Part shown: positions 7,323 through 15,763 of the stretch, in pieces | How positions within the stretch are numbered: the first letter of the stretch is position 1 | Layout: every line of letters starts with the position of its first letter | Source: Candidatus Zixiibacteriota bacterium | Lineage (GTDB): Bacteria > Zixibacteria > MSB-5A5 > GN15 > JACZUZ01 | Reading direction: 5' to 3' | Length of the DNA stretch: 45,125 nt | NCBI GenBank assembly: GCA_024280775.1 | Contig: JAJRPM010000016.1 | Coordinates: 1 to 45,125, forward strand | The notes under the pieces: generated by a model | Databases searched by the model: none | What the model saw: the letters and a program-made list of their open reading frames with translations, nothing else | Told to the model about the DNA's origin: nothing | Program-made: the position numbers and the translations under genes

Positions 7323-7781
7323 ATGCCAGAGTTTACCAAAGAAAAAATAGCCGAGATTGCCACAGCGCTGGGGGCCAAGAAGGTCACCGAGGATTCTGAA
7401 AGTTTTCGCATTAGAGTCGGCGCTGAGGACAGCGATGAGAGAATGTCATTGGTTATTTATCCGCAAACCCTGCTAGGGAAAAAACGCGGAGCTTTGGTAG
7501 TGGCCTACACACATGGGGCTCATCTGCAATTGCACAATTGCTCGGCGTATGTAATCTCCGATGAACTGGGTGAAGTGACATTTGTCACCGAAAACGATGG
7601 TCAGCTATCCGGTTTGGTAGTTGAGCGCTCCGGTTTTTGCTCTCTCTATGCGACTCTCAATCGCGAACTAATCACCGGCGACTTCACCCAACTAGGCGTA
7701 GAAGCCATGCTCTCCGGCGTGGCGCTGTCACTGGCCGAGAGTGTCATCGATGATGACGCCAGCGCCGATTCTAGCGACTGA
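7323..7781 (+). CDS. Hypothetical protein, cytoplasmic, unknown
   Basis: A 152-residue protein with no signal peptide or membrane segment that I cannot assign. It starts with a Lys/Glu-rich helix and continues as alternating beta-like segments (RIRVGAEDSDERMSLVIYP, GALVVAYTHGAHLQLHNCS). It ends with an acidic tail (DDDASADSSD). Codon use and third-position GC are like the flanking housekeeping genes, supporting a real gene. It is the last gene of the plus-strand run starting at truA. An AT-rich hairpin (7817-7846) follows and may mark the transcript end. No visible ribosome binding site. Confidence 0.7.
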   Translation: MPEFTKEKIAEIATALGAKKVTEDSESFRIRVGAEDSDERMSLVIYPQTLLGKKRGALVVAYTHGAHLQLHNCSAYVISDELGEVTFVTENDGQLSGLVVERSGFCSLYATLNRELITGDFTQLGVEAMLSGVALSLAESVIDDDASADSSD

Positions 7782-8218
7782 GCTAGATAGCCCCACATAC
7801 ACCTTCCCCCAAGAGTGTTGATTTTTGTTGACAAATAAAAGTCAACAAGTGGTATTGCACATGTGTACAAAGGTGTGGTAGCAGAGGAATACTACTCAAA
7901 CTATGCCCAATCTGCCGGTTTACGCCAATAGTCCGGTAGGTCAGTTTCGTAGGTCGAATCCCTTGTGGATTCGACTTTTCTGTCTTGACACTCCTTTTGT
8001 CTTAGCGCACACATCCTCAAAACCGCAAGGGTTTTGAGCTACGACTGCGCTCCTAGTATGTTTGAGAAAAGAACAACGCAACGATTCAATAATAATTCTT
8101 GAAAATAAGATGTCGGGAGCACAAGGCTCCCAACCTACTCGGCTGGTCGAGTTGCAGTCATTATGCCGACGAGGAGGATGTCCCGCTTACAATAGATGCT
8201 ATGTAGGTATCACATGCC
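7782..8218. other. Gene-free, repeat-bearing stretch after the truA-tatA run
   Basis: It holds an imperfect AT-rich hairpin at 7817-7846 (gttgattttt/aaaagtcaac), which is not followed by a clean T-run. A complete GTAGGTC-type element lies at 7949-8042, with arms of different core sequence (gtcgaatcc/ggattcgac and tcaaaacc/ggttttga). A solitary half unit is at 8112-8138 (gtcgggagc...ctcccaacctac). No coding region is supported. Confidence 0.6.
7949..8042. repeat. GTAGGTC-type composite repeat, divergent arms
   Basis: The left arm is a hairpin starting GTAGGTCGAATCC and closing GGATTCGAC. The right arm is an unrelated hairpin, CTCAAAACC...GGTTTTGAGCTAC. Outer ends keep the GTAG/CTAC border, but the two arms do not match each other. 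This suggests that arms are exchanged as modules within the family. Confidence 0.7.
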
Positions 8219-8578
8219 TTATAATGGCAAGAGAAACCCACCTGGAAGGTGGGCCACCCGGCCATAAGCCAACATGCGCACAGCGGTAAGTTCTGCGACA
8301 CCTGGTATACTACAGAGTAACTCAACATTCTCTCGCAGAACCTTGTCACTCTGACACAGCTCTCTAATAGCAGTTTCAAGTGTGGCCAACTGATTCTCCA
8401 AAACTCGCTCAATCATTAATTGTGACTTACGCACCGGGTACCACACCGCTTGCGGTGTGAAAAGTAGCCCATGCAAGCTGTGACCGATGTCCGTTTTTTC
8501 TAAGTTATTCTCCCACAATGGGTCTTGACGGGATTGGAATTGGTTGCTATAATAGTGGGCTATGGTCTCTGGGCCCAT
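8219..8578 (-). pseudogene. Remnant of an IS110-family transposase (C-terminal part)
   Basis: The minus-strand frame contains ENQLATLETAIRELCQSD followed by LLCSIPGVAELTAVRMLAY (residues about 59-104). This matches the coiled-coil linker and the 'SIPGVGxxTAxxLLAE' start of the Transposase_20 domain of IS110/IS116 recombinases. The N-terminal DEDD catalytic domain is absent. After 'MLAYGRVAHL' the frame drifts into a 'ggtgggccaccc' palindrome and stops, so the conserved serine region is lost. The 5' limit is not defined, and the open frame overlaps the adjacent tRNA by 8 nt, which shows that the frame's beginning is fortuitous. This is a dead fragment. Confidence 0.65.
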
Positions 8579-8644
8579 AGCTCAGTTGGTTAGAGCAGCT
8601 GACTCATAATCAGCGGGTCCCAGGTTCGAGTCCTGGTGGGCCCA
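8571..8644 (+). tRNA. tRNA with CAT anticodon (Met elongator or Ile2)
   Basis: A 74-nt cloverleaf. Acceptor stem GGGCCCA/TGGGCCC, D-arm GCTC-AGTTGGTTA-GAGC, anticodon stem GCTGA/TCAGC with loop CTCATAA (anticodon 8605-8607), T-arm CCAGG-TTCGAGT-CCTGG, discriminator A, and no encoded CCA. CAT anticodon genes of this shape may be elongator Met or the Ile2 species whose C34 is changed to lysidine by TilS. The sequence alone does not settle this. An initiator is unlikely because the first acceptor pair is matched. Confidence 0.95.
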
Positions 8645-8787
8645 ATGATTTTGGGGTAGATTTTCGGATGGTTTTTGAAAGAAATCCGGGTTGCCAGTCG
8701 CCGAAAGGCGATGTCAGAGAGAGACTTATAGCGGAGATGCCGGATTAGGCTGGATGGTTTCAGCGGGGTTCCGGACTGCCGAATCAA

Positions 8788-8861
8788 GGGCAATTAGCTC
8801 AGTTGGTTAGAGCGTTCGGTTCACATCCGAGAGGTCACTGGTTCGAATCCAGTATTGCCCA
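8788..8861 (+). tRNA. tRNA-Val (CAC)
   Basis: A 74-nt cloverleaf. Acceptor GGGCAAT/ATTGCCC, D-arm GCTC...GAGC, anticodon stem TTCGG/CCGAG with loop TTCACAT (anticodon CAC), T-arm ACTGG-TTCGAAT-CCAGT, discriminator A, and no encoded CCA. It lies 143 nt after the CAT tRNA on the same strand. The intervening stretch has no gene. Confidence 0.95.
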
Positions 8862-9224
8862 ATTTGTTGAGGTCGTTATATTACGATTGTTGCGGCGGAT
8901 TTGTCGTCACAAGTTTGGATCTTTGAAACATCGAATCGGTTTAAGTAGCGGGCTCAAGGGAGTGTAGTAGCCCGCAGGAAACAGTTCAAGTAGCGGTTTT
9001 CTCAAAGTTTTCTCAAAGTAAGGTCTATCAAAAGCGAAGTTATCAATAGCAAAGAGTAGCAATAGAATTCCGATAGTAATTAGTAATGGCAATGAAACCA
9101 CAGAACGATAAGACCATCGAGCAGGTGGCAAGTTGAGAACCCCAATTCTCAAATACGGCGCAGCCCACCCGCTAGCTCAGGCGTTGCTTGAGTTCGAGAG
9201 GTCATACCCGAAGCAGTCCTTTGA

Positions 9225-9302
9225 GAAAGGATCATCTGGGAAAGGATCATCCGGGAAAGGATCGTCAGGGAAAAGATTGTCGGGAAAGAGATTGTCGGGA
9301 AC
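9225..9302. repeat. 15-bp tandem repeat (minisatellite), five units
   Basis: Five consecutive 15-bp units start from gaaaggatcatctgg (9225) and drift toward aaagagattgtcggg. The repeat lies in a gene-poor gap (8862-9518). A plus-strand frame across it (9133-9438) would encode repeated GSSGK units. It lacks a ribosome binding site and any recognisable domain, so I treat it as non-coding. A short minus-strand frame at 8907-9152 with one hydrophobic stretch uses a TTG start and is not supported either. Confidence 0.75.
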
Positions 9303-9387
9303 GAGAATCTCATTAGGGCTCACGGAAATTTGGCCCTATCTATCGGAAGGTTCATTGAGAACTCTTTTTCGAGCAGAAAACGCAAGT

Positions 9388-9436
9388 AAGGCGCGGACGC
9401 ACAGTGCAAAATGCACGGCGACTGCGCCTTTTGTTT
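9388..9436 (+). terminator. Possible Rho-independent terminator
   Basis: Outer stem AAGGCGC (9388-9394) pairs with GCGCCTT (9424-9430) and is followed by TTGTTT. An inner hairpin gtgca-aaa-tgcac lies inside (9404-9416). It is 83 nt upstream of the zinc-ribbon gene and is not directly downstream of a recognised gene. If active, it would end a transcript through the 8862-9387 stretch, possibly from the tRNAs or an unrecognised small RNA. Confidence 0.45.
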
Positions 9437-9518
9437 AGGTGTTGAATTTTGGGTTAATGTTTCAGAGCAATAGAACCATGATAGCAAATACGTACAGTAC
9501 AATGATAGAGGCAGATGC

Positions 9519-10268
9519 ATGAACCAAGTGAAAACCGGTGAGGTCCAGCCAATGCACCCGGATTTGGAATTGTTACTCCAGTTACAGCATATTGACTATG
9601 ACATTGGAGAGTTAGAGCGCTCGAAAGAGTATATGCCAGATATGATGAACTCGTTGCGAGGCGAGATTGAAGTATCGGGCAAAGCGATTGAAGAGGCCAG
9701 CGCGGAGTTGATGGATTTGACTACTAAGCAAAAGACTTGTGAGTTGGAGGTTTCCTCGTTGCAGGAAGACCTCAAGCGTTATCAGAGTCAGATGCTTTCA
9801 ATCAAAACCAACAAAGAATATGATGCGTTGGTTACGGAAATTGACACTATTAAGACTCGGGTTGCAGAGTGTGAGAATGATATTCTTGCCGCGGAGGAGC
9901 GTATTGAAGAGTTGAACAACTCTCAGGAAGCCCTTGCCAGTAACGCCAAAACAATTGCCGAGAACAATGGCAAGCAACTCGAAAAATTACAAGAGCGGAT
10001 TGACTCAGTTGGTGATAAGATTGCCAAATGTCAGCATGACAGACAACGAATAGTCACGCAAGTTGGTAAGCCTTCGCTTTCCATTTATGAACGAGTGCGT
10101 CGCGGTAAGGGAGCGTCAGTAGTTGTGGCTCTTAAGAAGCGGGCTTGCGGCGGATGTTTTAAGTCTGTCCCTCCGCAACGTTACTATGAAATCCGTAAGG
10201 GTGAAAAAGTTGTTTGTTGTGATAATTGTGGTCGCCTGCTGGTGCATGACCAGTCCAGTGAAGACTAG
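9519..10268 (+). CDS. Coiled-coil protein with C4 zinc ribbon (DUF164/CT398-like)
   Basis: A 249-residue cytoplasmic protein. Residues about 15-180 form a long coiled-coil hairpin rich in Glu, Lys and Leu. The C-terminus has a four-cysteine zinc ribbon, ACGGC (about 211-215) and VCCDNCGRLL (about 231-240). This layout matches the C4-type zinc-ribbon family (CT398/HP0958-like), whose members act as chaperone- or adaptor-like proteins in flagellar or secretion settings. The role in this organism is unknown. Two starts are possible: ATG 9519, after AGAGG at 7 nt, or ATG 9552, after GGTGAGG at 8 nt, where family similarity begins (MHPDLELLLQLQ). Confidence 0.88.
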   Translation: MNQVKTGEVQPMHPDLELLLQLQHIDYDIGELERSKEYMPDMMNSLRGEIEVSGKAIEEASAELMDLTTKQKTCELEVSSLQEDLKRYQSQMLSIKTNKEYDALVTEIDTIKTRVAECENDILAAEERIEELNNSQEALASNAKTIAENNGKQLEKLQERIDSVGDKIAKCQHDRQRIVTQVGKPSLSIYERVRRGKGASVVVALKKRACGGCFKSVPPQRYYEIRKGEKVVCCDNCGRLLVHDQSSED

Positions 10269-10303
10269 TATTTGAGTGAATTCGAGAGAAGAAGTAGGGT
10301 TTT

Positions 10304-11845
10304 ATGAGTAGAATGACTGACAGATTTGTGCGAGTAGCCGCGCTGGGCGCAGGTGAAGAAAAGAGCGCCGGTCGTGAGTCTGGCAATATGGATGCCGCGA
10401 CGGCTTTGACTTTTGATGATGTGCTTTTGGTTCCGGATTACTCAGAGGTTTTGCCGGCGGATATTGATGTTACCGCTACTTTTGCGCGCGATATTAAATT
10501 GAATATTCCCTTAGTCTCAGCGGCTATGGATACTGTCACCGAAGCGCGACTGGCAATTGCGCTGGCTCGTCAGGGCGGTATCGGGGTGATTCATAAGAAT
10601 ATGTCGCCGAATCATCAGGCCGAGGAAGTCGACAAGGTAAAACGCTCCGAATCCGGGATGATAGTCGACCCTATTACTCTTACGCAGGAAAAACTTATTT
10701 CAGAGGCGCTGGCGGTGATGAAGCGTTTTTCTGTATCGGGGATTCCTATTGTAGATGAGCAGGGAACCCTGGTCGGTATTCTGACCAATCGTGATTTGCG
10801 ATTTGTCAGAGACACGCACCGTCCTATTTCAGAGGTGATGACAACCAAGAATTTGGTTACCGCGCCGGCGGGAATTACGCTGGAAGAAGCTCAGGAGAAG
10901 TTACATCAGCATCGCATAGAAAAGTTATTGATTGTCGATGACAGCAATCATCTCAAAGGGATGATTACGGTCAAAGATATAATGAAGAAAATTCAATATC
11001 CGCAAGCGTGTAAAGATTCAAGAGGCAGGCTACGTGTCGCCGCCGCAGTAGGCGTTGGAGCCGACCTGGATGCGCGACTAAGCGCTTTGGCGCAACATGG
11101 AGTCGATGCTTTCATAGTGGATTCCTCGCATGGCCACAGCAAAGGTGTGCTTGATGGTGTTGAGAAAATCAGGCGTTTGTATCCTGAGATTGCGATTGTG
11201 GCTGGAAATGTAGCCACCGGGGAGGGCGCTCGGGCTTTAATCAGCGCTGGAGCTGATGCTGTCAAAGTTGGTATTGGGCCGGGTTCAATTTGCACTACTC
11301 GCGTGGTGACAGGTTGTGGTGTGCCGCAGGTTACCGCGGTGATGGAGGCCGCTGATGTTGCTGATAGTCTTGGGATACCGGTAATCGCCGATGGTGGGAT
11401 TCGTTATTCGGGAGATATTGTTAAGGCTTTGGCCGCCGGAGCCAGTTCGGTCATGGTCGGCTCGATTTTTGCCGGATGCGAGGAATCACCAGGTGAGACG
11501 GCTCTGTTTGAGGGACGGTCATTCAAGGTTTATCGCGGGATGGGTTCACAGGGCGCTATGCGTAGCGGCTCAGCTGAAAGATATTTCCAGCAAAGCTCTG
11601 ACGATATTTCAAAGTTTGTCCCTGAGGGAGTCGAAGGAATGGTACCTGTAAAGGGACCTCTGCTTGACTCGGTCTTTCAGTTGATTGGCGGGATACGATC
11701 AGGTATGGGCCTTTGCGGAGCGCCGAATATAGAGGCCCTGCGTGAAAATGCGCGATTTGTGTGTATAACCCATTCCGGTGTCGCTGAATCGCATCCACAT
11801 TCAATTACTATCTCCAAAGAACCGCCGAATTATCGCCGAATGTGA
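10304..11845 (+). CDS. guaB: Inosine-5'-monophosphate dehydrogenase
   Basis: GuaB oxidises IMP to XMP with NAD, the committed step to GMP. The (beta/alpha)8 barrel starts with [18 protein letters not shown] (about residues 34-51). A pair of CBS domains occupies about 120-235. The catalytic loop is [11 protein letters not shown], with the nucleophilic Cys at about residue 331, and the mobile flap is [16 protein letters not shown]. It ends [15 protein letters not shown]. The frame starts 28 residues before the usual GuaB N-terminus. An internal ATG at 10388 gives a normal-length protein, but neither start has a strong ribosome binding site. It follows the zinc-ribbon gene by 35 nt. Confidence 0.97.
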   Translation: MSRMTDRFVRVAALGAGEEKSAGRESGNMDAATALTFDDVLLVPDYSEVLPADIDVTATFARDIKLNIPLVSAAMDTVTEARLAIALARQGGIGVIHKNMSPNHQAEEVDKVKRSESGMIVDPITLTQEKLISEALAVMKRFSVSGIPIVDEQGTLVGILTNRDLRFVRDTHRPISEVMTTKNLVTAPAGITLEEAQEKLHQHRIEKLLIVDDSNHLKGMITVKDIMKKIQYPQACKDSRGRLRVAAAVGVGADLDARLSALAQHGVDAFIVDSSHGHSKGVLDGVEKIRRLYPEIAIVAGNVATGEGARALISAGADAVKVGIGPGSICTTRVVTGCGVPQVTAVMEAADVADSLGIPVIADGGIRYSGDIVKALAAGASSVMVGSIFAGCEESPGETALFEGRSFKVYRGMGSQGAMRSGSAERYFQQSSDDISKFVPEGVEGMVPVKGPLLDSVFQLIGGIRSGMGLCGAPNIEALRENARFVCITHSGVAESHPHSITISKEPPNYRRM

Positions 11846-12263
11846 TAATTTGTGTCTGTTTCGCCAGTTAGTCTACTTGGCGATTAATCCAGTTAGTGGT
11901 ATCATATCCTCGTGGGTGGGGGCGGATTAGCTGTTACGCTTAGCCATTTTGCTTAGCCTTACGGCTATCTTACCGGATTGGCCGGTTGGGTCTGTTGTTT
12001 TCGTCTAGTTGTGGACGGCCAGAGACAGCGTCCTTCCTACCTATGCTCAAGTGAAGCCGGTGTTCCAGCTTTAGGTTTTAGCTAGTCCTGATGTCAATTT
12101 GTCTATAATATGATAGTCAGGTGGGCTGTTCCGAAGAGTGTTTTTTCGGTTGCGAGTCAGAATGATTTCGGCTATCTCGGCAGAGGAGTCGGCGGATTAT
12201 TCAGGCGGCCCGGTATCCAATTAGTAACTACAAGGGGTTGGTAAGAGAGAAAACGGAATTGAT
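11846..12263. other. Gene-free stretch between guaB and rnpB
   Basis: No coding frame is supported. A short dyad ggacg/cgtcc ending in 'ccttcctac' (about 12011-12041) resembles a half unit of the palindromic repeats. A TATAAT hexamer at 12104-12109 has no matching -35 and lies about 150 nt before the RNase P RNA, so I do not call it as the rnpB promoter. Confidence 0.5.
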
Positions 12264-12692
12264 GTGAGTGGAGAAGACGACCGCGCGAAAGGAAAGAGTG
12301 TTATCGAGTAATCGACAGCGCTTTAAGCCCATAGTGAGGAAAGTCCGAGCGCCACTGAATCAGGACGCCCGGTAACGCCGGGGCGGAGCAATTCGACGGA
12401 AAGCGCCGCAGAAAGTATACCGCCATTTGGGCTTTCGAGTTTGATGGTAAGGGTGAAAACGAGGTGTAAGAGACCCCGCCTGAGTTGGGTAACCGATTCT
12501 TGAGGCAAGCCCCGTCCGGCGCAAGATCAAATAGGGAGAGAGGGATGATTCAGCCCGCTAATATCTCCGGGTAGGTCGCGAAGAGCGCGTTGGCAACAGC
12601 GCGTCAAGATAAATGGTCGTCCGTTACACACAGCAGAGTAGCAATACAGCGTTGTTTGAAGCGAACAGAACTCGGCTTATTTTCCGCTCATT
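12264..12692 (+). ncRNA. rnpB: RNase P RNA, bacterial type A
   Basis: This is the catalytic RNA that trims 5' leaders from pre-tRNAs. The universal P4 5' strand and flank appear as GAGGAAAGTCCGAGC (about 12337-12351), and the matching 3' strand as AGATAAATGGTCGTC (about 12607-12621). 'GGTAACGCCGGG', 'AAGGGTGAAAACG', 'GCAAGATCAAATAGGGAGAG' and 'ACAGAACTCGGCTTAT' follow the E. coli-type order. P1 pairs GAGTGGA (12266-12272) with TCCGCTC near 12683-12689. Ends are set from P1 and are accurate to a few nucleotides. recJ follows on the same strand. Confidence 0.95.
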
Positions 12693-12734
12693 AGATTCGT
12701 TCGACAGATTTCTTTTTGTATTCGGTTTTTTATC

Positions 12735-12760
12735 GCTCACTATCTTTAGAGATAGTGAGC
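12735..12760. other. Perfect 11-bp hairpin between rnpB and recJ
   Basis: GCTCACTATCT (12735-12745) pairs perfectly with AGATAGTGAGC (12750-12760) around a TTAG loop. A T-run precedes the hairpin rather than following it, so it is not a classical terminator in either direction. It lies 97 nt before the likely recJ start and could be a transcript-end or processing element for rnpB or a leader structure of recJ. Confidence 0.55.
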
Positions 12761-12856
12761 CTGGCAGAAACCGACGGCCCATACACTTTATCTATTTGCA
12801 AAGACACAATTCCTGGTAAAGGTAGAATTGTTTGCAAAGGCACAAATGAGGCGGAT

Positions 12857-14608
12857 GTGAAAACAGCTACAGCAGTTCAAAACAGATGGATAGTCTCTGC
12901 GGTTCCAGCTGGCGATTTGGTTGAGAAGATTGCCGCAGAGAGTGGACTATCAAAGACTATTACCTCACTGTTGATTAGTCGTGGCGTTGACTCCGCTGAA
13001 GCGGTTAAGGATTTCCTACATCCTACGCTGGACCAACTTGAGGACCCTTTTACAATGAAAGGGATGCAGGCAGGTGTCGAAAGAGTCGGCGAGGCTCTGC
13101 GCGCCAATGAGAAGATTACGGTCTACGGCGATTATGATGTCGACGGAATCACCGCCACCTCCCTGCTCTATCTTGCGCTGAATCGCCTTGGCGCTCAGGT
13201 GTCATTTTACCTGCCTAACCGCCTGGTTGAGGGTTATGGGCTTTCACATCAGGGCATTGACAAAGCCGCCGAAGCTGGTTGCAAGTTGATTGTCACTGTT
13301 GATACGGGAATCACCGCTAACGAAGAAGTTGAATACGCCCGTAGCAAAGGCATAGAAGTGTTGATAACTGACCATCATGAAGCCGCTGGTGAATTGCCCA
13401 AGGCAGTTTCTATTGTCAATCCCAAGCAACCGGAGTGCAACTATGAAGGCGGTGAACTCTCTGGTGTGGGAGTTGCATTCAAGTTCGCCCAGGGGTTGTA
13501 TCAAAGTTTGGGGCAGGACGCTTCGGAATTGTATGAGCATCTTGACTTAGTGGCCCTTGGCACCTCAGCTGATATAGTGCCGCTGGTTAAAGAAAATCGC
13601 ATATTGACAAAATTCGGTATCAGGGAAATCACTCGCACCAATAAGCCGGGTTTGAAGTCACTGGAGTTCGTTTCGGGGTTGATTGGTAAAGAGCTAAATG
13701 CCAGTCACATTGTTTTTGTGTTGGCTCCTCGAATAAATGCCGTTGGTCGTCTGGGTGATGCTTCAATGGCGATTCGCTTGCTTACCACACGTGATGACCG
13801 AATTGCCTCGGAAATCGCTCATACCCTTGATGAGGAGAACCGTCGCCGCAAGGAAATCGACGGAGAGACATTGAATCAAGCGCTGGCGCAAATTGACGGC
13901 CAAATTGATGATGACGAGGACAGTGCGATTGTGCTGGCTTCGGAGGGATGGCATCAGGGTGTCATAGGAATTGTAGCTAGTCGTTTGGTGGAGCGTCATC
14001 ATGTGCCGACAATTATGATTGCCATTGACAAAGGCATAGGTCGCGGTTCGGCTCGTTCGATTCCGGGATTCCATTTGTGCGAGGCTCTAAAAGAGTGTGA
14101 AGACCTGCTGATGCGTTATGGCGGCCACAAGTACGCCGCGGGACTTTCTATTGCGCAGGAGAATATTCCTGAGTTTGTTGAGCGCTTCAAGGCCGTGTCA
14201 AAACGCAAGCTCAATAGCGAAGATTTGGCGCCTAAGACATTTATCGATATGGAAATAGAGTTGAGTGATATCAATGAAGATTTCCTGAACTCTCTGGAGG
14301 ATTTTGAACCATTTGGCCCTAAGAATCTCCGTCCGCTCTTTATCACTCGCAATTGTGATGTCTCACGTCAGCCTATGCTCGTCGGTCGCAATCATATTCG
14401 CATGAGAGTCAGCAAGGGCGGGGTGTCACATGATGTGATTGGATTTGGTCTCGGCCGTTTTGTTGAGCCGCTTAGAGCTAACAGCTCACCATTGGATATT
14501 GTCTATGTGGCTGAGTTCAATGTTTGGAATGGTGTCAAGCGCATTCAATTACAACTCAAGGATGTTCGCTATACCTCTGAATCTCTTGATTCGGGCTATG
14601 TGGCCTAA
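12857..14608 (+). CDS. recJ: Single-stranded-DNA-specific exonuclease RecJ
   Basis: RecJ is the 5'-3' ssDNA exonuclease of recombination and mismatch repair. DHH-domain motifs occur in order: VYGDYDVDGITATSLLYL, VTVDTGI, LITDHHEA, ALGTSADIVPL, APRINAVGRL. The DHHA1 part has EGWHQGVIGIVASRLVERH and RYGGHKYAAGLSI. The frame is open from 12716, but that stretch contains the 11-bp hairpin and has no family similarity. GTG at 12857, 5 nt after GAGG, gives a 583-residue protein starting just before NRWIVSAVPAGD, as in other RecJ proteins, so I choose it. meaB follows after 48 nt. Confidence 0.95.
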   Translation: MKTATAVQNRWIVSAVPAGDLVEKIAAESGLSKTITSLLISRGVDSAEAVKDFLHPTLDQLEDPFTMKGMQAGVERVGEALRANEKITVYGDYDVDGITATSLLYLALNRLGAQVSFYLPNRLVEGYGLSHQGIDKAAEAGCKLIVTVDTGITANEEVEYARSKGIEVLITDHHEAAGELPKAVSIVNPKQPECNYEGGELSGVGVAFKFAQGLYQSLGQDASELYEHLDLVALGTSADIVPLVKENRILTKFGIREITRTNKPGLKSLEFVSGLIGKELNASHIVFVLAPRINAVGRLGDASMAIRLLTTRDDRIASEIAHTLDEENRRRKEIDGETLNQALAQIDGQIDDDEDSAIVLASEGWHQGVIGIVASRLVERHHVPTIMIAIDKGIGRGSARSIPGFHLCEALKECEDLLMRYGGHKYAAGLSIAQENIPEFVERFKAVSKRKLNSEDLAPKTFIDMEIELSDINEDFLNSLEDFEPFGPKNLRPLFITRNCDVSRQPMLVGRNHIRMRVSKGGVSHDVIGFGLGRFVEPLRANSSPLDIVYVAEFNVWNGVKRIQLQLKDVRYTSESLDSGYVA

Positions 14609-14656
14609 AACCGGATTGATATCAGAGCGATATCGGCGCGGTAACGGAGTGATTAA

Positions 14657-15640
14657 GTGAGTTCCGGAACTCTACTACAGCGATTTGAGGCTGGCGATAT
14701 TCGAGCCCTTGCGCGGATAATCAGTTTCGTCGAAAACCAGGAAGACGGTTATCGCGAACTGCTTTCGCGTCTGTACCGCAAGCCGCGTCATGCGGTGCGC
14801 ATTGGTCTAACCGGCCCTCCCGGGGCGGGCAAATCTACCCTTGTCGATAGCGCCTCGCGCAAAATGCTCAAAGCGGGCAATGATGTCTGCGTAATCGCAG
14901 TAGATCCATCATCGCCATTTACCGGCGGCGCCTTGCTTGGTGATAGAGTTAGATTCAAAGAGGAAACTCAAGGCGGCAGGCACTTCTTTCGTTCGATGGC
15001 CAGCCGTGGTTCAAGCGGTGGATTATCGGGGGCCACTGATAATGTGGCTTTGGTTCTCGATAGTTTTGGTTTTGATTTTGTTTTGATTGAGACCGTCGGT
15101 GTCGGACAGGTTGAATTGGATATAGTGAATAACTGCGATTTGGTGGCCGTAGTTTTGGTGCCCGAATCCGGGGATGCGGTTCAGACGCTCAAGGCCGGGT
15201 TGACTGAGATTGCCGATATTTTTGTGGTCAACAAGGCGGATCGTTCGGGAGCAGATAGAATCGTGACTGATTTGACCTCGATGCTGATGTTGCGTAGTGG
15301 CCAGAAGACACATCCTACGGTCGCTAAGAACCCGAATATTCCGGTAATCTCTACAGATGCGGTTCATGAGACCAATCTGGATGAATTAGTAAACTATTTC
15401 GATTCATTGATAGCCGATCGCAAAGAAAGCGGCGAATTTGATGTTCGCAGGCGTAGGCAGGTGTTGCGCAAAGTTTCTCGTTTGCTCCAGCACAGATTTA
15501 TGACCGAAACGTTGCAAAGAAGCTCGTCGAAGGCCGAAATAGATCGCGCGGTGGATAGTATTCTAGCCGGAAAAGACGATCCCTACTCGACCGCCGATAG
15601 GCTTTTCTCCGAGACCAACCTAGCTCCACAGTCTTGCTAA
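14657..15640 (+). CDS. meaB: Methylmalonyl-CoA mutase chaperone GTPase MeaB
   Basis: MeaB is the G3E-type GTPase that gates cobalamin loading and protects methylmalonyl-CoA mutase. The P-loop is GLTGPPGAGKSTLVDS (about residues 52-67). It is followed by DPSSPFTGGALLGDRVRF, the ETVGVGQVELDI switch segment, and the NKAD base-specificity motif (about 194-197). The length of 327 is normal. The start is GTG, preceded by GGAG at about 7 nt. It is the first gene of the propionyl-CoA module and lies 123 nt before the mutase large subunit. The alternative name ArgK/LAO transport ATPase is an old misannotation of this family. Confidence 0.95.
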   Translation: MSSGTLLQRFEAGDIRALARIISFVENQEDGYRELLSRLYRKPRHAVRIGLTGPPGAGKSTLVDSASRKMLKAGNDVCVIAVDPSSPFTGGALLGDRVRFKEETQGGRHFFRSMASRGSSGGLSGATDNVALVLDSFGFDFVLIETVGVGQVELDIVNNCDLVAVVLVPESGDAVQTLKAGLTEIADIFVVNKADRSGADRIVTDLTSMLMLRSGQKTHPTVAKNPNIPVISTDAVHETNLDELVNYFDSLIADRKESGEFDVRRRRQVLRKVSRLLQHRFMTETLQRSSSKAEIDRAVDSILAGKDDPYSTADRLFSETNLAPQSC

Positions 15641-15763
15641 TCGCTCTAAATCCCCTATATTCAACGAGAAAGCGGTAATTCTGCGTTACCTCTCTGGAGC
15701 GCATGAATCGCTTCGGCTCCAATTAGTCGAATTAACCGGGGTCCAATAGGGGTTAGTAAATAT

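Noticed and set aside
9225-9302. CRISPR array
   Set aside because: The units are contiguous 15-bp tandem copies without spacers, and no cas genes are in the window.
8907-9438. Two short frames (8907-9152 minus with a hydrophobic stretch, 9133-9438 plus with GSSGK repeats)
   Set aside because: The first needs a TTG start and has no ribosome binding site. The second follows the 15-bp minisatellite and ends in a terminator-like hairpin. No domain is seen in either.
12716-12856. Longer RecJ N-terminus from ATG 12716
   Set aside because: This stretch contains the 11-bp hairpin and has no similarity to RecJ. GTG 12857 has a GAGG at the right distance and matches the family start.
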